From JAYWGN01 sp043778255 (GTDB lineage Bacteria; Bacteroidota; Bacteroidia; Chitinophagales; Chitinophagaceae): DNA of 48,434 bases. Numbering within the stretch: position 1 is the first letter of the stretch; each line of letters starts with the position of its first letter. Where the stretch lies: positions 1-48,434 of the forward strand of contig JAYWGN010000006.1 of the NCBI GenBank assembly GCA_043778255.1, read 5' to 3'. A program made the position numbers and the translations under genes. This document shows, one piece after another, positions 35,495-42,754 of the stretch. The notes beneath the pieces were generated by a model. That model ran no database searches and was not told where the DNA came from. It worked only from the letters and a program-made list of their open reading frames with translations.

Positions 35495-36184
35495 TTATTG
35501 CTGAGTTATAGCCAACAATTCTACTTCAAATATAAGTGCTTCGCCAGGGCCAATATTGCCTTTACCATACTCACCATAAGCAAGGTTTTGGGGTATGTAC
35601 AACTTATATTTGCTGCCCACTTTCATTAATTTTAAGGCTTCTGTCCAGCCGGCTATTACACCATTTACTCCAAACTCAATTGGTGCGCCATTTTTTACAC
35701 TACTCTCAAACTCTTTGCCATTGGTATATGTACCAACATAATGTACTTTTACAGTACTAGTAGCAGTAGGCATAGTACCATCGCCTTGTTTTAGTATTTC
35801 GTATTGCAAACCACTTGGTGTTACAACTATATTTTTTCTTTTTTTATTTTCTTGTAAAAATGCATCGCCAGTAGCTTTGGCCATATTATATGCATATTTA
35901 TTCATTATAGCAGGTGTCATTGAGGCATCTAACAATGCTGTTTTATTGTTTACAGCATCTTGCAAAGCTTGTATGAGTACCTTGGTATCAATGCCTTTGT
36001 ACCTTGCTTTTACACTTTCACCAATATTAAAACCCAGAGCATAACTTGCAGTATCTCTATAGTTTTTTAAAGTATTTGCAGCTTTTATAACGGCAACAGG
36101 TTTAGCAGCCATTATTGTTTTTTTTTGTGCAGTTACACTTTGGTCAAATGCTATTGTTATAACTAAAAAAAGTAAATATTTCAT
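35495..36184 (-). CDS. FKBP-type peptidyl-prolyl cis-trans isomerase, exported
   Basis: The start is placed at the ATG at 36184 because it gives a clean signal peptide (MKYLLFLVITIAFDQSVTAQ); a longer frame to 36247 adds 21 residues without support. An FkpA-type N-terminal dimerisation region (ASYALGFNIGESVKARYKG pattern, DAVNNKTALLDASMTP) is followed by the FKBP fold at the C-terminus, with VKVHYVGTYTNGKEFESS, PIEFGVNGVIAGWTEAL and IPQNLAYGEYG. It should fold proteins in the periplasm. An upstream hairpin element lies at 36242-36369. Confidence 0.92.
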   Translation of the reverse strand: MKYLLFLVITIAFDQSVTAQKKTIMAAKPVAVIKAANTLKNYRDTASYALGFNIGESVKARYKGIDTKVLIQALQDAVNNKTALLDASMTPAIMNKYAYNMAKATGDAFLQENKKRKNIVVTPSGLQYEILKQGDGTMPTATSTVKVHYVGTYTNGKEFESSVKNGAPIEFGVNGVIAGWTEALKLMKVGSKYKLYIPQNLAYGEYGKGNIGPGEALIFEVELLAITQQ

Positions 36185-36241
36185 ATAAAAAATTAAGAAT
36201 ACGAAATTAGGAAATAAAATGCTAATACAGAAATGTGATAA

Positions 36242-36369
36242 TAACATTGTGAAATGGTATTTAGTCCAAAAGTATTTTAATTAATCAACATCAAATGCCG
36301 ATTGAATAAACAAATAGTACAATAAGGCGAAGCTGAAATTGGACTATATTGTTTATCATTTCGGTATAA
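36242..36369. repeat. ~128-bp palindromic element, copy 1
   Basis: The core 36295-36367 is an imperfect 73-bp palindrome: ATGCCGA with TCGGTAT at the ends, ATAAACAA with TTGTTTAT inside, then ATAGTACAAT with ATTGGACTAT, and a tip GGCGAAGCT. It matches copy 2 at 45016-45087 at about five of every six bases, with a compensatory G-C to A-T change in the inner stem. The flank back to 36242 (TAACA then TGAAATG) also resembles copy 2. It stands 58 bp upstream of the FKBP gene. Confidence 0.7.
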
Positions 36370-36559
36370 TTTGCTAATCCAATAATTTAATAATATAGCT
36401 ATGAAGGAATCAATTAATTTTTTTTAAGCTCAATTAGCAATGATTAATATACAATATTTATTAAGTAACATTTATTAGGTAACATACAATATACATTAAA
36501 AAGTATACAATAAATAACATTCAAATTTTTCAAAGTTCAACTTGTCAATTTTTCATAAT
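36370..36559. other. A/T-rich intergenic stretch
   Basis: Together with the preceding element this is a 375-bp gap between the FKBP and GNAT genes. The part after 36369 is very A/T-rich, with near repeats of GTAACAT(A/T)TATTA and TATACAATA around 36455-36520. I see no gene, terminator or RNA here. Confidence 0.5.
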
Positions 36560-37102
36560 CTATTGTCCTATTAATTTTACCATATCATAATTATGTCCAT
36601 TATAATCAAACTCACCAAGTGTTATAAAGCCAAGTTTTTTGTAATAATTAATGGCTTTTTCATTTGTAGCTTGTACACCACCCCAAAGTATAATGCATTG
36701 TATATTGTAGGTTATTAGTGATGTTAATATGTAATTAAAAAGTGCCTTACCTACACCACAGCTTTGCCAAGCATCTGCTACCGAAGGTGCATAAGTGCAA
36801 TAAGTAGTGTGGTTAAGTACTAGCCCATAACTTTGCATCCTAAATGCTTCATTTTCTATATATCCAATTTTAATAATTGCATAAGCTACTATATTATTTG
36901 TTGGGTAATTAGTGGCTATAAACCCTATATTAGTTTCACTATTATAAAACTGTATTATTGTATCGGTATCATATTGGTGTGGCCCAAATCTATCTTTAGT
37001 TTCAATACTAAGCCCATTAAGGTAGTCTTTTAAATTGTTAAAATCAGTACTTATCAACCTTCGGAAATATACTTTTTTATTGTTTTTCAGTGTTACTAAC
37101 AT
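36560..37102 (-). CDS. GNAT family N-acetyltransferase
   Basis: The 180-residue protein has the GNAT fold: an N-terminal FRRLISTDFNNLKDYLNGL segment with the RDRFGPH-like DRFGPH, a central strand pair, the acetyl-CoA-binding loop in WQSCGVGKALFNYIL (Q/R-x-x-G-x-G/A form) near 112-126 and the C-terminal NEKAINYYKKLGFITLGEF. The substrate is unknown. It is divergent from the GbsR-type regulator gene, and the operator of that gene (37157-37180) lies 55 bp upstream of this start, so both could share regulation. Confidence 0.88.
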   Translation of the reverse strand: MLVTLKNNKKVYFRRLISTDFNNLKDYLNGLSIETKDRFGPHQYDTDTIIQFYNSETNIGFIATNYPTNNIVAYAIIKIGYIENEAFRMQSYGLVLNHTTYCTYAPSVADAWQSCGVGKALFNYILTSLITYNIQCIILWGGVQATNEKAINYYKKLGFITLGEFDYNGHNYDMVKLIGQ

Positions 37103-37156
37103 TACACGATAGTTTTAATAATCGGTTGCAACTTATTATTTTTTAATGATATTCAG

Positions 37157-37180
37157 TACTTTCACATATTATTGAAAGTA
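37157..37180. promoter_or_regulatory. perfect 8+8 bp operator palindrome upstream of the GbsR-type regulator
   Basis: TACTTTCA at 37157-37164 and TGAAAGTA at 37173-37180 are perfect inverted repeats separated by 8 bases. The palindrome ends six bases before the -7 element of the regulator gene, so a bound dimer would block RNA polymerase. The size suits a winged-helix dimer. Autoregulation is inferred. Confidence 0.6.
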
Positions 37181-37186
37181 TAATAG

Positions 37187-37194
37187 TAACTTTG
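37187..37194 (+). promoter_or_regulatory. -7 element of the GbsR-type regulator gene
   Basis: TAACTTTG matches TAnnTTTG exactly and lies 21 bp upstream of the ATG at 37216. The expected -33 position falls inside the operator palindrome. Confidence 0.55.
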
Positions 37195-37215
37195 TGCTAT
37201 AACTATAAAAACCCT

Positions 37216-37722
37216 ATGGAATTTGAAATAGCCAAACAAAAATTTGTACAAACTTGGGGTGTGTTAGGTACTAATTGGGGTATTAACCGTACTATGGCAC
37301 AAATACATGCATTGCTGTTGATATGCGAAAACCCTTTATCGGCCGATGATGTAATGCAGCAACTACAAATTAGTAGAGGTAATGCCAACCAAAACTTGCG
37401 AGAATTAATAGACTGGGGCTTAGTAGCAAAAAGTACTAAATTAGGAGAACGAAAAGAATACTTTGCCGCTGAAAAAGATATATGGAAAGTAGCCAAACAA
37501 ATAATAAAAGAAAGGCGAAAACGTGAAATAGAACCCATACATAAAATACTAAACGACCTAAAAAAAATTAAAATTGATAAATCAAATACGGAGCAAAAGC
37601 ATTTTGTAAATATGATCAATAATATTGATACTGTAGTTACAAAAATGGATACAAGTGTAGAACGATTAATTAAACTTGATGAAAATGCCATTGTACATAC
37701 ATTATTTAAGTTATTAAAATAG
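37216..37722 (+). CDS. GbsR/MarR-type transcriptional regulator
   Basis: The ATG at 37216 gives MEFEIAKQKF, a family-like start; an in-frame TTG at 37192 would lie inside the promoter. The protein has an N-terminal helix (WGVLGTNWGINRTMAQIHALLL) and a winged helix near 45-95 (LSADDVMQQLQISRGNANQNL, then GLVAKSTKLGERKEYF), followed by a long charged helix that serves for dimerisation. The GbsR branch often controls osmolyte or transport genes, but no such target is next to it. Ferredoxin and iscX follow on the same strand after 80 bp. The upstream palindrome is the likely binding site. Confidence 0.87.
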   Translation: MEFEIAKQKFVQTWGVLGTNWGINRTMAQIHALLLICENPLSADDVMQQLQISRGNANQNLRELIDWGLVAKSTKLGERKEYFAAEKDIWKVAKQIIKERRKREIEPIHKILNDLKKIKIDKSNTEQKHFVNMINNIDTVVTKMDTSVERLIKLDENAIVHTLFKLLK

Positions 37723-37772
37723 TATGGTTGGTAGGCCTTTAAATGAAATTCGGTTTATACACCAAATGGAAC

Positions 37773-37780
37773 TAAATTTG
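37773..37780 (+). promoter_or_regulatory. -7 element of the ferredoxin gene
   Basis: TAAATTTG matches TAnnTTTG and is 22 bp upstream of the ATG at 37803. A -33 element at the usual spacing is not clear. Confidence 0.45.
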
Positions 37781-37802
37781 CAACTTAATTATAAATAAAA
37801 CG

Positions 37803-38144
37803 ATGTACAGTATTACATTTAATTTTGAAGAAAAAGGGCGTGAAGCATTAGTGGTAAACGATGTAAAAGATGGATTATCGGTATTAGAGGTAGCCTTACT
37901 TAACCATATTGATTTGCACCACAACTGTGGTGGTGTATGTGCTTGTAGTACTTGCCACTTATATATTAACCAAGGTGAACAATATATTGACGAAATAACC
38001 GACCGTGAAGAAGACTTTATAGACCGTGCAAGAAACCCTAAAATAAGTAGCAGACTTGGTTGCCAATGCCTACTGTTACAGGGTAATGGTAACATTGCAG
38101 TAACTATACCCGACCAATCGGCTATACTTGGCGAGGAGGATTAA
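37803..38144 (+). CDS. fdx: [2Fe-2S] ferredoxin, adrenodoxin/Isc type
   Basis: Adrenodoxin-type ferredoxins pass electrons, in the Isc system for Fe-S cluster assembly. The cluster ligands are Cys42, Cys48, Cys51 (C-x5-C-x2-C within NCGGVCACSTC) and Cys87 in SRLGCQ. The acidic helix DEITDREEDFIDRA, the partner-docking surface, is present. The 113-residue length is normal. iscX follows 49 bp downstream, supporting a role in Fe-S assembly, although iscS, iscU and hscAB are not in the window. Confidence 0.92.
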   Translation: MYSITFNFEEKGREALVVNDVKDGLSVLEVALLNHIDLHHNCGGVCACSTCHLYINQGEQYIDEITDREEDFIDRARNPKISSRLGCQCLLLQGNGNIAVTIPDQSAILGEED

Positions 38145-38193
38145 GCAAGTTTGATAATACAAAGCTCTTAAAAATAAATAATTATAAAATACA

Positions 38194-38427
38194 ATGTTTG
38201 AACCACCCATAAATTGGCCCGACCATGAAGATATAGCTATGAAGCTATATGAGAAATTTGGTGCTGAATTTACCGAAAGTAAAATATACCGAATACGGTT
38301 TACCGAACTACTTACTTGGATACTTGAAGTACCAGGCTTTGAAGGTACTAAAGAGCAAAGCACCGAAGCCCATTTAGAACTAATACAAGCAGCTTGGGTA
38401 TATGAGTGGAGAGATAACCAGAAGTAA
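38194..38427 (+). CDS. iscX: IscX, iron-sulfur assembly adaptor
   Basis: IscX is a small acidic protein that binds IscS and iron and tunes cluster assembly. The 77 residues match the family: INWPDHEDIAMKLYEKFG near 6-23, the helix RFTELLTWILEVPGFEG and the C-terminal EAHLELIQAAWVYEWRDN. It is paired with fdx, as in classical isc operons, but here as an isolated pair. Confidence 0.93.
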   Translation: MFEPPINWPDHEDIAMKLYEKFGAEFTESKIYRIRFTELLTWILEVPGFEGTKEQSTEAHLELIQAAWVYEWRDNQK

Positions 38428-38595
38428 GGAGAAATGTGCTAATAGGATAATTTGCTAATGTGCTATTTGAAAAATTATTTTAATAATTTGGCTAAATACA
38501 ATTTGCTAAATATTACGAAAGCTTATTGTACTTACAGTAGGGTATGCGATAGCTTACAATAAAAAAACATCTAAGCGAAGCGAAATAAAAAAACA
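38428..38595. other. intergenic stretch with TTTGCTAA repeats and an 8-bp stem
   Basis: The 168-bp gap after iscX contains three degenerate copies of ATTTG(G)CTAA at about 38450-38510. An inverted repeat TTATTGTA (38523-38530) with TACAATAA (38555-38562) follows. Beyond the right arm is an A-run, so it is not a plus-strand intrinsic terminator. No gene is seen. Confidence 0.4.
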
Positions 38596-39264
38596 ATGAA
38601 AATAGCCACATGGAACTTACAGCGACTAAAACACAAACGGAAACTAACCGATATAGTAGAGTTGCTATTGCTTATAGATGCCGATATACTAGTACTTACC
38701 GAAACAGATGAACGTATACAACTGCCCCGTTACCCACACCAAATAACCACCGTTCCGTACTTTGCATTTAATAATATGCATTACGAAAGTACCGAAAGAG
38801 CTATAAAAATATACAGCAAATACCCTATAGTAAAGCAGCTAAAAACATTTAATGCTCATACTACAATTGCAGTAGAAATAGCTGTAGCAGCACAACACAT
38901 TGTACTATATGGTACTATTATGGGTATGCAAGGCAACCAACATAAAAGCTACCAAACTGAGGTGGACAAGCAACTTGAAGATTTTAATACCTTAGCACCT
39001 TTATATAATTTGTGTATAGTAGGTGATTACAATTGCAGCTTTTCCGACAACTATTATTTTTCTAAAAACGGTAGAGAGCAACTGCTACAAGCCTTTGCTA
39101 CAAACAACCTAACTATTACTACCCAAGCTGCAACAGATACTATTGACCACATTACTATTGCTAATAATTTGTTAACAAATACGAGTATAAGTTTACAAGA
39201 ATTTAACGAGAAAAAAGACAAATCGGACCATAAAGGTATAGCCGTAACTTTGGTGAAAGTATAA
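38596..39264 (+). CDS. endonuclease/exonuclease/phosphatase family protein
   Basis: The 222-residue protein has the EEP fold motifs: ATWNLQRLKHKR at the start (Asn7), DILVLTETDER near 31-41 (catalytic Glu), VGDYNCSFSDN near 141-151 (Asp/Asn) and a terminal KSDHKGIAV with the catalytic Asp-His. No signal peptide is present, so it acts in the cytoplasm. Substrates of this superfamily range from DNA to phosphoesters and cannot be assigned. kdsC follows after 11 bp. Confidence 0.87.
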   Translation: MKIATWNLQRLKHKRKLTDIVELLLLIDADILVLTETDERIQLPRYPHQITTVPYFAFNNMHYESTERAIKIYSKYPIVKQLKTFNAHTTIAVEIAVAAQHIVLYGTIMGMQGNQHKSYQTEVDKQLEDFNTLAPLYNLCIVGDYNCSFSDNYYFSKNGREQLLQAFATNNLTITTQAATDTIDHITIANNLLTNTSISLQEFNEKKDKSDHKGIAVTLVKV

Positions 39265-39275
39265 ATAGAAACCCG

Positions 39276-39797
39276 ATGAATTTATTACAAACATTTAGCC
39301 AAATAAACACTATAATACTTGATGTAGATGGTGTGCTAACCAATGGCTCAGTTATAATTGATAGTACTGGTAATTATATACGTACCATGAATATTAAGGA
39401 CGGCTATGCCATACAATTAGCTATAAAAAATGGGTACAATATATTTGTAATAACAGGTAGCCAAAGTGAGTATGTAGCCAAACGGTTACAATACTTAGGC
39501 ATAACCGAAATACACCAATCGGTTAGCGATAAAGCAACAACTATGCAACTGTTACTTAAAAAATACGCTATTGAAACCGCCACAACATTATATATAGGTG
39601 ATGATATGCCCGACCTAAAAGCTATGCAACAATGTACCATAAGTGCTTGCCCTGCCGATGCAGCAATTGATGTAGTAGCTACGGCCAACTACATATCGCC
39701 CTACAAAGGTGGCGAAGGTTGTGTACGAGATGTACTTGAAAAAATTATGAAATTACAAGGTAAATGGAGTACTATACACAGTATAAGTAGCTTATAA
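39276..39797 (+). CDS. kdsC: KDO 8-phosphate phosphatase KdsC-like HAD protein
   Basis: KdsC removes phosphate from KDO 8-phosphate during lipopolysaccharide inner-core synthesis. The 173-residue, cap-less HAD protein has the catalytic LDVDGVLTNG (Asp16, Asp18), FVITGSQ (motif II Thr), the lysine in SDKATTMQ and YIGDDMPDL (motif III/IV aspartates). The C-terminal KGGEGCVRDVLE tail matches KdsC and related NeuA-type phosphatases. It is probably cotranscribed with the EEP gene. Confidence 0.9.
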   Translation: MNLLQTFSQINTIILDVDGVLTNGSVIIDSTGNYIRTMNIKDGYAIQLAIKNGYNIFVITGSQSEYVAKRLQYLGITEIHQSVSDKATTMQLLLKKYAIETATTLYIGDDMPDLKAMQQCTISACPADAAIDVVATANYISPYKGGEGCVRDVLEKIMKLQGKWSTIHSISSL

Positions 39798-39837
39798 ACA
39801 ATGGTGTATAATAATATTGGAATAAATAAGGGTACAG

Positions 39838-39868
39838 TTGTTTTATTTAACATAAATACCTATCTTTG
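39838..39868 (+). promoter_or_regulatory. rplS promoter with -33 TTG and -7 TATCTTTG
   Basis: TTG at 39838-39840 and TATCTTTG at 39861-39868 are spaced by 20 bases, close to the Bacteroidota sigma-70 type. The ATG follows at 39893, giving a leader of about 18-20 nt with an A-rich stretch. This is the best promoter match in the window, fitting a highly expressed ribosomal gene. Confidence 0.65.
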
Positions 39869-39892
39869 CCATCCGAAAAAAAATAGAAAATA

Positions 39893-40252
39893 ATGAATGC
39901 AGTAGCTTTTATACACGAACAATTATCAACCAAAGCCGTACACCCTGCTTTTAAAGCTGGCGACAACGTATCGGTTAACTATAAAATTATAGAAGGATCT
40001 AAAGAAAGGATACAAACCTTTAAAGGTGATGTATTAAAGTTACAAGGCACTGGCCTTACGGCAACATTTACAGTACGTAAAATTAGCGATGGCGTTGGTG
40101 TAGAACGTTTGTTTCCTATACATTCGCCACATATTGAATCAATAGTAGTTAACAAAAAAGGTAGAGTACGTAGAGCCAAATTGTTTTACCAACGTGAACG
40201 TAGTGGTAAAAGTGCTAGAATACGTGAAAAACGTTTTGTTAAAGCAAAATAA
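39893..40252 (+). CDS. rplS: 50S ribosomal protein L19
   Basis: L19 sits at the subunit interface of the ribosome. The 119-residue sequence has the diagnostic pattern: HPAFKAGDNVSVNYKIIEG, RIQTFKGDVLKLQG, FTVRKISDGVGVERLFPIHS (its core is KISDGVGVERLFP) and the basic tail KAKLFYQRERSGKSARIREK (core KLFYQRERSGK). It is transcribed alone: own promoter upstream, terminator 28 bp downstream. The usual neighbours rpsP, rimM and trmD are not here. Confidence 0.98.
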   Translation: MNAVAFIHEQLSTKAVHPAFKAGDNVSVNYKIIEGSKERIQTFKGDVLKLQGTGLTATFTVRKISDGVGVERLFPIHSPHIESIVVNKKGRVRRAKLFYQRERSGKSARIREKRFVKAK

Positions 40253-40279
40253 TTTTATTGCAAATAACGATATAAATAT

Positions 40280-40305
40280 AAGAGTCAGTAATGGCTCTTT
40301 TTTTT
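40280..40305 (+). terminator. intrinsic terminator of rplS
   Basis: AAGAGTC at 40280-40286 pairs with GGCTCTT at 40293-40299 (one wobble) around an AGTAAT loop. A run of T residues to 40305 follows. It lies 28 bp after the rplS stop. Confidence 0.8.
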
Positions 40306-40351
40306 GTGGGTGCAATTGAGTGTTAGCAGTAGTACCTTTAATAAAAGAGGA

Positions 40352-41164
40352 TTATAAAATATTTTGAATTTCGCCCTCTGATAAACCAGTTAATTCTTTT
40401 ATTTCAGTTATGGTTAGCCCCATTTTCTTTGCAGATTTTACAACTTCAATTTTTATTTTCTTTTCAGCAAATTCTATACGACCAATATCGTCTCTTTCTT
40501 TAAATGAAACTTTCCAATAGTTATCGAGTTCAAGTTGAGTCCAGTTTTGTTGGTTAGCTTCTATATAGGCCTCTTTCAAACCCTCATCTGTTACACTTTC
40601 GGGTATTACATTTAAGTTTTCAGCATTTTTTATAAAGTAAGTCCATTGGTCAATGCTTGTTTCTAATTGGTCAATTGTTTTATTAAATTTTGGTAATTCA
40701 ATAAAGTTAAATTCCACATCTTCCAATATTTGCTCATTAGTTTCTACATCTAACACTTTGTGACGGCTGTAATATTTTGGATTATTCCCTATTTCAAATT
40801 CAAGTATTCCTATAAAATAGACTGGCATTAACTTATCGTAATTAATGCCTTTATTTAATTGAGCTACATAACCTTGTGACGTATAAAATAATATTCTCTT
40901 ATGAAAAAATTCAAACTCTGCTACTTGCATTTCTACTATAAAAATATTTCCTTTTTCATCTTTTGCTTTTACATCTACAATGGTAGATTTGCCACTGCTT
41001 AACTTGCCTAATTGGTAAGGGTTTCCAATTTCAACATCAATTATTTGCTCATTTTTTGGCAAATTTATTACTGCATTTAAAAACGAAATCAAAGATTTTT
41101 TTTTGCTCTCATTTCCAAATATTTTTCTAAAAGCTATATCATTTGTTATATCTACAAATTTCAT
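40352..41164 (-). CDS. Rpn/PD-(D/E)XK family nuclease (transposase_31-like)
   Basis: Rpn proteins are nucleases that promote RecA-independent recombination. The 270-residue protein has the family start VDITNDIAFRKIFGNES and the PD-(D/E)XK core STIVDVKAKDEKGNIFIVEMQV near 57-78, with Asp in IVDVKA and the Glu/Gln of VEMQ. The C-terminal ~45 residues are a helical segment with an HTH-like end (GLTITEIKELTGLSEGEIQNI; core LTITEIKELTGLSEGE). It stands alone, with no inverted repeats recognised at its borders. Such genes are common as multicopy singletons in Bacteroidota. Confidence 0.88.
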   Translation of the reverse strand: MKFVDITNDIAFRKIFGNESKKKSLISFLNAVINLPKNEQIIDVEIGNPYQLGKLSSGKSTIVDVKAKDEKGNIFIVEMQVAEFEFFHKRILFYTSQGYVAQLNKGINYDKLMPVYFIGILEFEIGNNPKYYSRHKVLDVETNEQILEDVEFNFIELPKFNKTIDQLETSIDQWTYFIKNAENLNVIPESVTDEGLKEAYIEANQQNWTQLELDNYWKVSFKERDDIGRIEFAEKKIKIEVVKSAKKMGLTITEIKELTGLSEGEIQNIL

Positions 41165-41195
41165 TAAGTAAAATTAACCAAATTTATTAATGTTT

Positions 41196-41825
41196 CTATA
41201 AGTTTTCAATATAAGCATCCAACACAGTAATAATATTAATATAAGTAGCTGCTTTATAACTTGCCAAATTAGCCACTGCAACCCATTTAATTTGCTCAAT
41301 GCCTTCTTCTAATTGAGGTATTAAGTTATCGGTTTGGTTGGTTGTAAAAGTGTACCAAGTTGTTTCTTTTAATATCCAAATTTCTTTTTCTTTGTAAGTA
41401 TGGTATGTGGTGGTTAAGTGTTGCTGTTGTTGCAAGTTAAGCACCCCAGTTTCTTCCATTATTTCTCTTGCAGCACATGCTGCTATTGTTTCGCCATCGT
41501 CTAATTTCCCTTTGGGCAAATCCCATTTTCCCCTTCGGTAAATGAGTAGTATTTCCCCATTTTTATTAGCAACCACACCACCTCCTGCTTGTATTTTGCT
41601 AAAATGCTTTTGTAGTAGCGTCGTTAATTTTTTTTTACTTGATGAATAAAATATAATTGTATTGTTATACTCGCCATTGTTATTGTGTATAACATGGTGT
41701 AATGCTTCATCATAATTATTGGTTATTAATTGTGTACTATCCTTTGTATGTAAGCTTTTAATGGCATTTTGGTACCCCGTAGTACATATAATAGTAAGGT
41801 GGTTATGGTTAATGGTAATGTTCAT
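41196..41825 (-). CDS. NUDIX hydrolase with N-terminal extension
   Basis: NUDIX enzymes hydrolyse nucleoside diphosphates linked to another group. The full Nudix box is visible: GKLDDGETIAACAAREIMEE followed by TGV, at about residues 105-127. The strand IQAGGGVVANKNGEILLIYR precedes it. The first ~80 residues form a separate small domain without a known name. The 209-residue length is longer than single-domain members. It is divergent from pyrE with 43 bp between starts. Confidence 0.92.
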   Translation of the reverse strand: MNITINHNHLTIICTTGYQNAIKSLHTKDSTQLITNNYDEALHHVIHNNNGEYNNTIIFYSSSKKKLTTLLQKHFSKIQAGGGVVANKNGEILLIYRRGKWDLPKGKLDDGETIAACAAREIMEETGVLNLQQQQHLTTTYHTYKEKEIWILKETTWYTFTTNQTDNLIPQLEEGIEQIKWVAVANLASYKAATYINIITVLDAYIENL

Positions 41826-41868
41826 AATTTTTTTTTAATTTACAAAATGCTTAGTTCACTTTTGTAGT

Positions 41869-42483
41869 ATGACAAATGAAAAGATAGTAGCCGAAAAGTT
41901 ACTACAAATTAACGCCATTAAATTGAGTCCCGAAAATAGATTTACTTGGGCAAGTGGTATTAAAAGCCCTATATATTGCGATAACCGAACTATACTTTCG
42001 TACCCTTACCAAAGAGATTTTATAAAAAGCGAACTCTGTAACATTGTATATGAAGCTTACCCCGAAGCCGACCTTTTGTGTGGCGTAGCCACAGCAGGCA
42101 TACCATGGGCAGCAATGACGGCCGATCAGCTTAAAATGCCCCTAATATACTGCCGCCCCGAACCAAAAAAACACGGCTTAGGCAACCAAATAGAAGGAAA
42201 ATACGACAATAAACAAACCGTAGTAGTTATTGAAGATTTGGTAAGCACAGGCAAAAGCAGCCTACAAGTGGTTGAAGTATTGCAACAAGCAGGGTTACAA
42301 GTGGTAGGTATGGTAGCAATATTTAGTTATGGGTTTGCAATGGCCACTACCAATTTTGAACTTAAAAACGTACCGTTAAAAACCTTAACAAATTATGGAG
42401 CATTAATTGAAGTAGCTATAGAAAAAGGAATATTAACGGCCGATATGGAAAAGGAACTATTGGCTTGGAGAGAAAGCTTTTAA
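41869..42483 (+). CDS. pyrE: orotate phosphoribosyltransferase
   Basis: PyrE makes OMP from orotate and PRPP in pyrimidine synthesis. Visible are FTWASGIKSPIYCDNR near 24-39, the flexible-loop region RPEPKKHGLGNQIEGK near 101-116 and the PRPP-binding TVVVIEDLVSTGKSS near 121-135. Length 204 fits. TTTTG ends four bases before the ATG, so its mRNA may have almost no leader. The stop codon merges into an A/T heptad array. Confidence 0.96.
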   Translation: MTNEKIVAEKLLQINAIKLSPENRFTWASGIKSPIYCDNRTILSYPYQRDFIKSELCNIVYEAYPEADLLCGVATAGIPWAAMTADQLKMPLIYCRPEPKKHGLGNQIEGKYDNKQTVVVIEDLVSTGKSSLQVVEVLQQAGLQVVGMVAIFSYGFAMATTNFELKNVPLKTLTNYGALIEVAIEKGILTADMEKELLAWRESF

Positions 42484-42537
42484 TTAATAATGAATAATTA
42501 ATAATGAATAATTAATAATGAATAATTAAAAATTAAT
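42482..42537. repeat. 7-bp A/T heptad array, eight units
   Basis: Eight heptads follow one another: AATTAAT and AATGAAT alternating three times, then AATTAAA and AATTAAT. The array begins at the second base of the pyrE stop codon. It is the longest of three such arrays in the window (others at 9788 and 16951). The remaining gap to 42750 shows nothing beyond a short open frame at 42668. Confidence 0.65.
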
Positions 42538-42667
42538 AATGGTTTATCAAATTTAGAATTTAAAATGTGGGTGAGTAACAAATAATAGAGGGTACACATT
42601 AGTATTAAGTTAAATACTTTGCTTCTGCTAAATGAGATATAATTACTTAAAATTTTGAGTTTTTTTT

Positions 42668-42754
42668 ATGGAAAAGCCCAAAACAAATGGCGTTATAGTG
42701 ATTAAAAAAATAGCTATAAAAAATAAAAATATATTAAATTATAAAAGAAAATGA
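42668..42754 (+). CDS. possible 28-residue leader ORF overlapping the next start
   Basis: An ATG at 42668 opens a 28-codon frame with eleven lysines that ends in TGA at 42752-42754, overlapping the ATG of the next gene as ATGA. Such an overlap allows translational coupling. The region is A-rich, so a chance frame is quite likely; I give it as a possibility only. Confidence 0.2.
   Translation: MEKPKTNGVIVIKKIAIKNKNILNYKRK

Noticed and set aside
36185..36247. 21-residue longer start of the FKBP protein
   Set aside because: The downstream ATG gives a regular signal peptide, while the extension is not like any signal and runs into the hairpin element.
37192..37215. TTG start eight codons upstream for the GbsR-type regulator
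   Set aside because: It overlaps the -7 promoter element and the ATG at 37216 gives the family N-terminus.
38523..38562. Terminator after iscX
   Set aside because: The 8-bp stem has a 24-nt loop and is followed by an A-run, not a T-run, on the plus strand.
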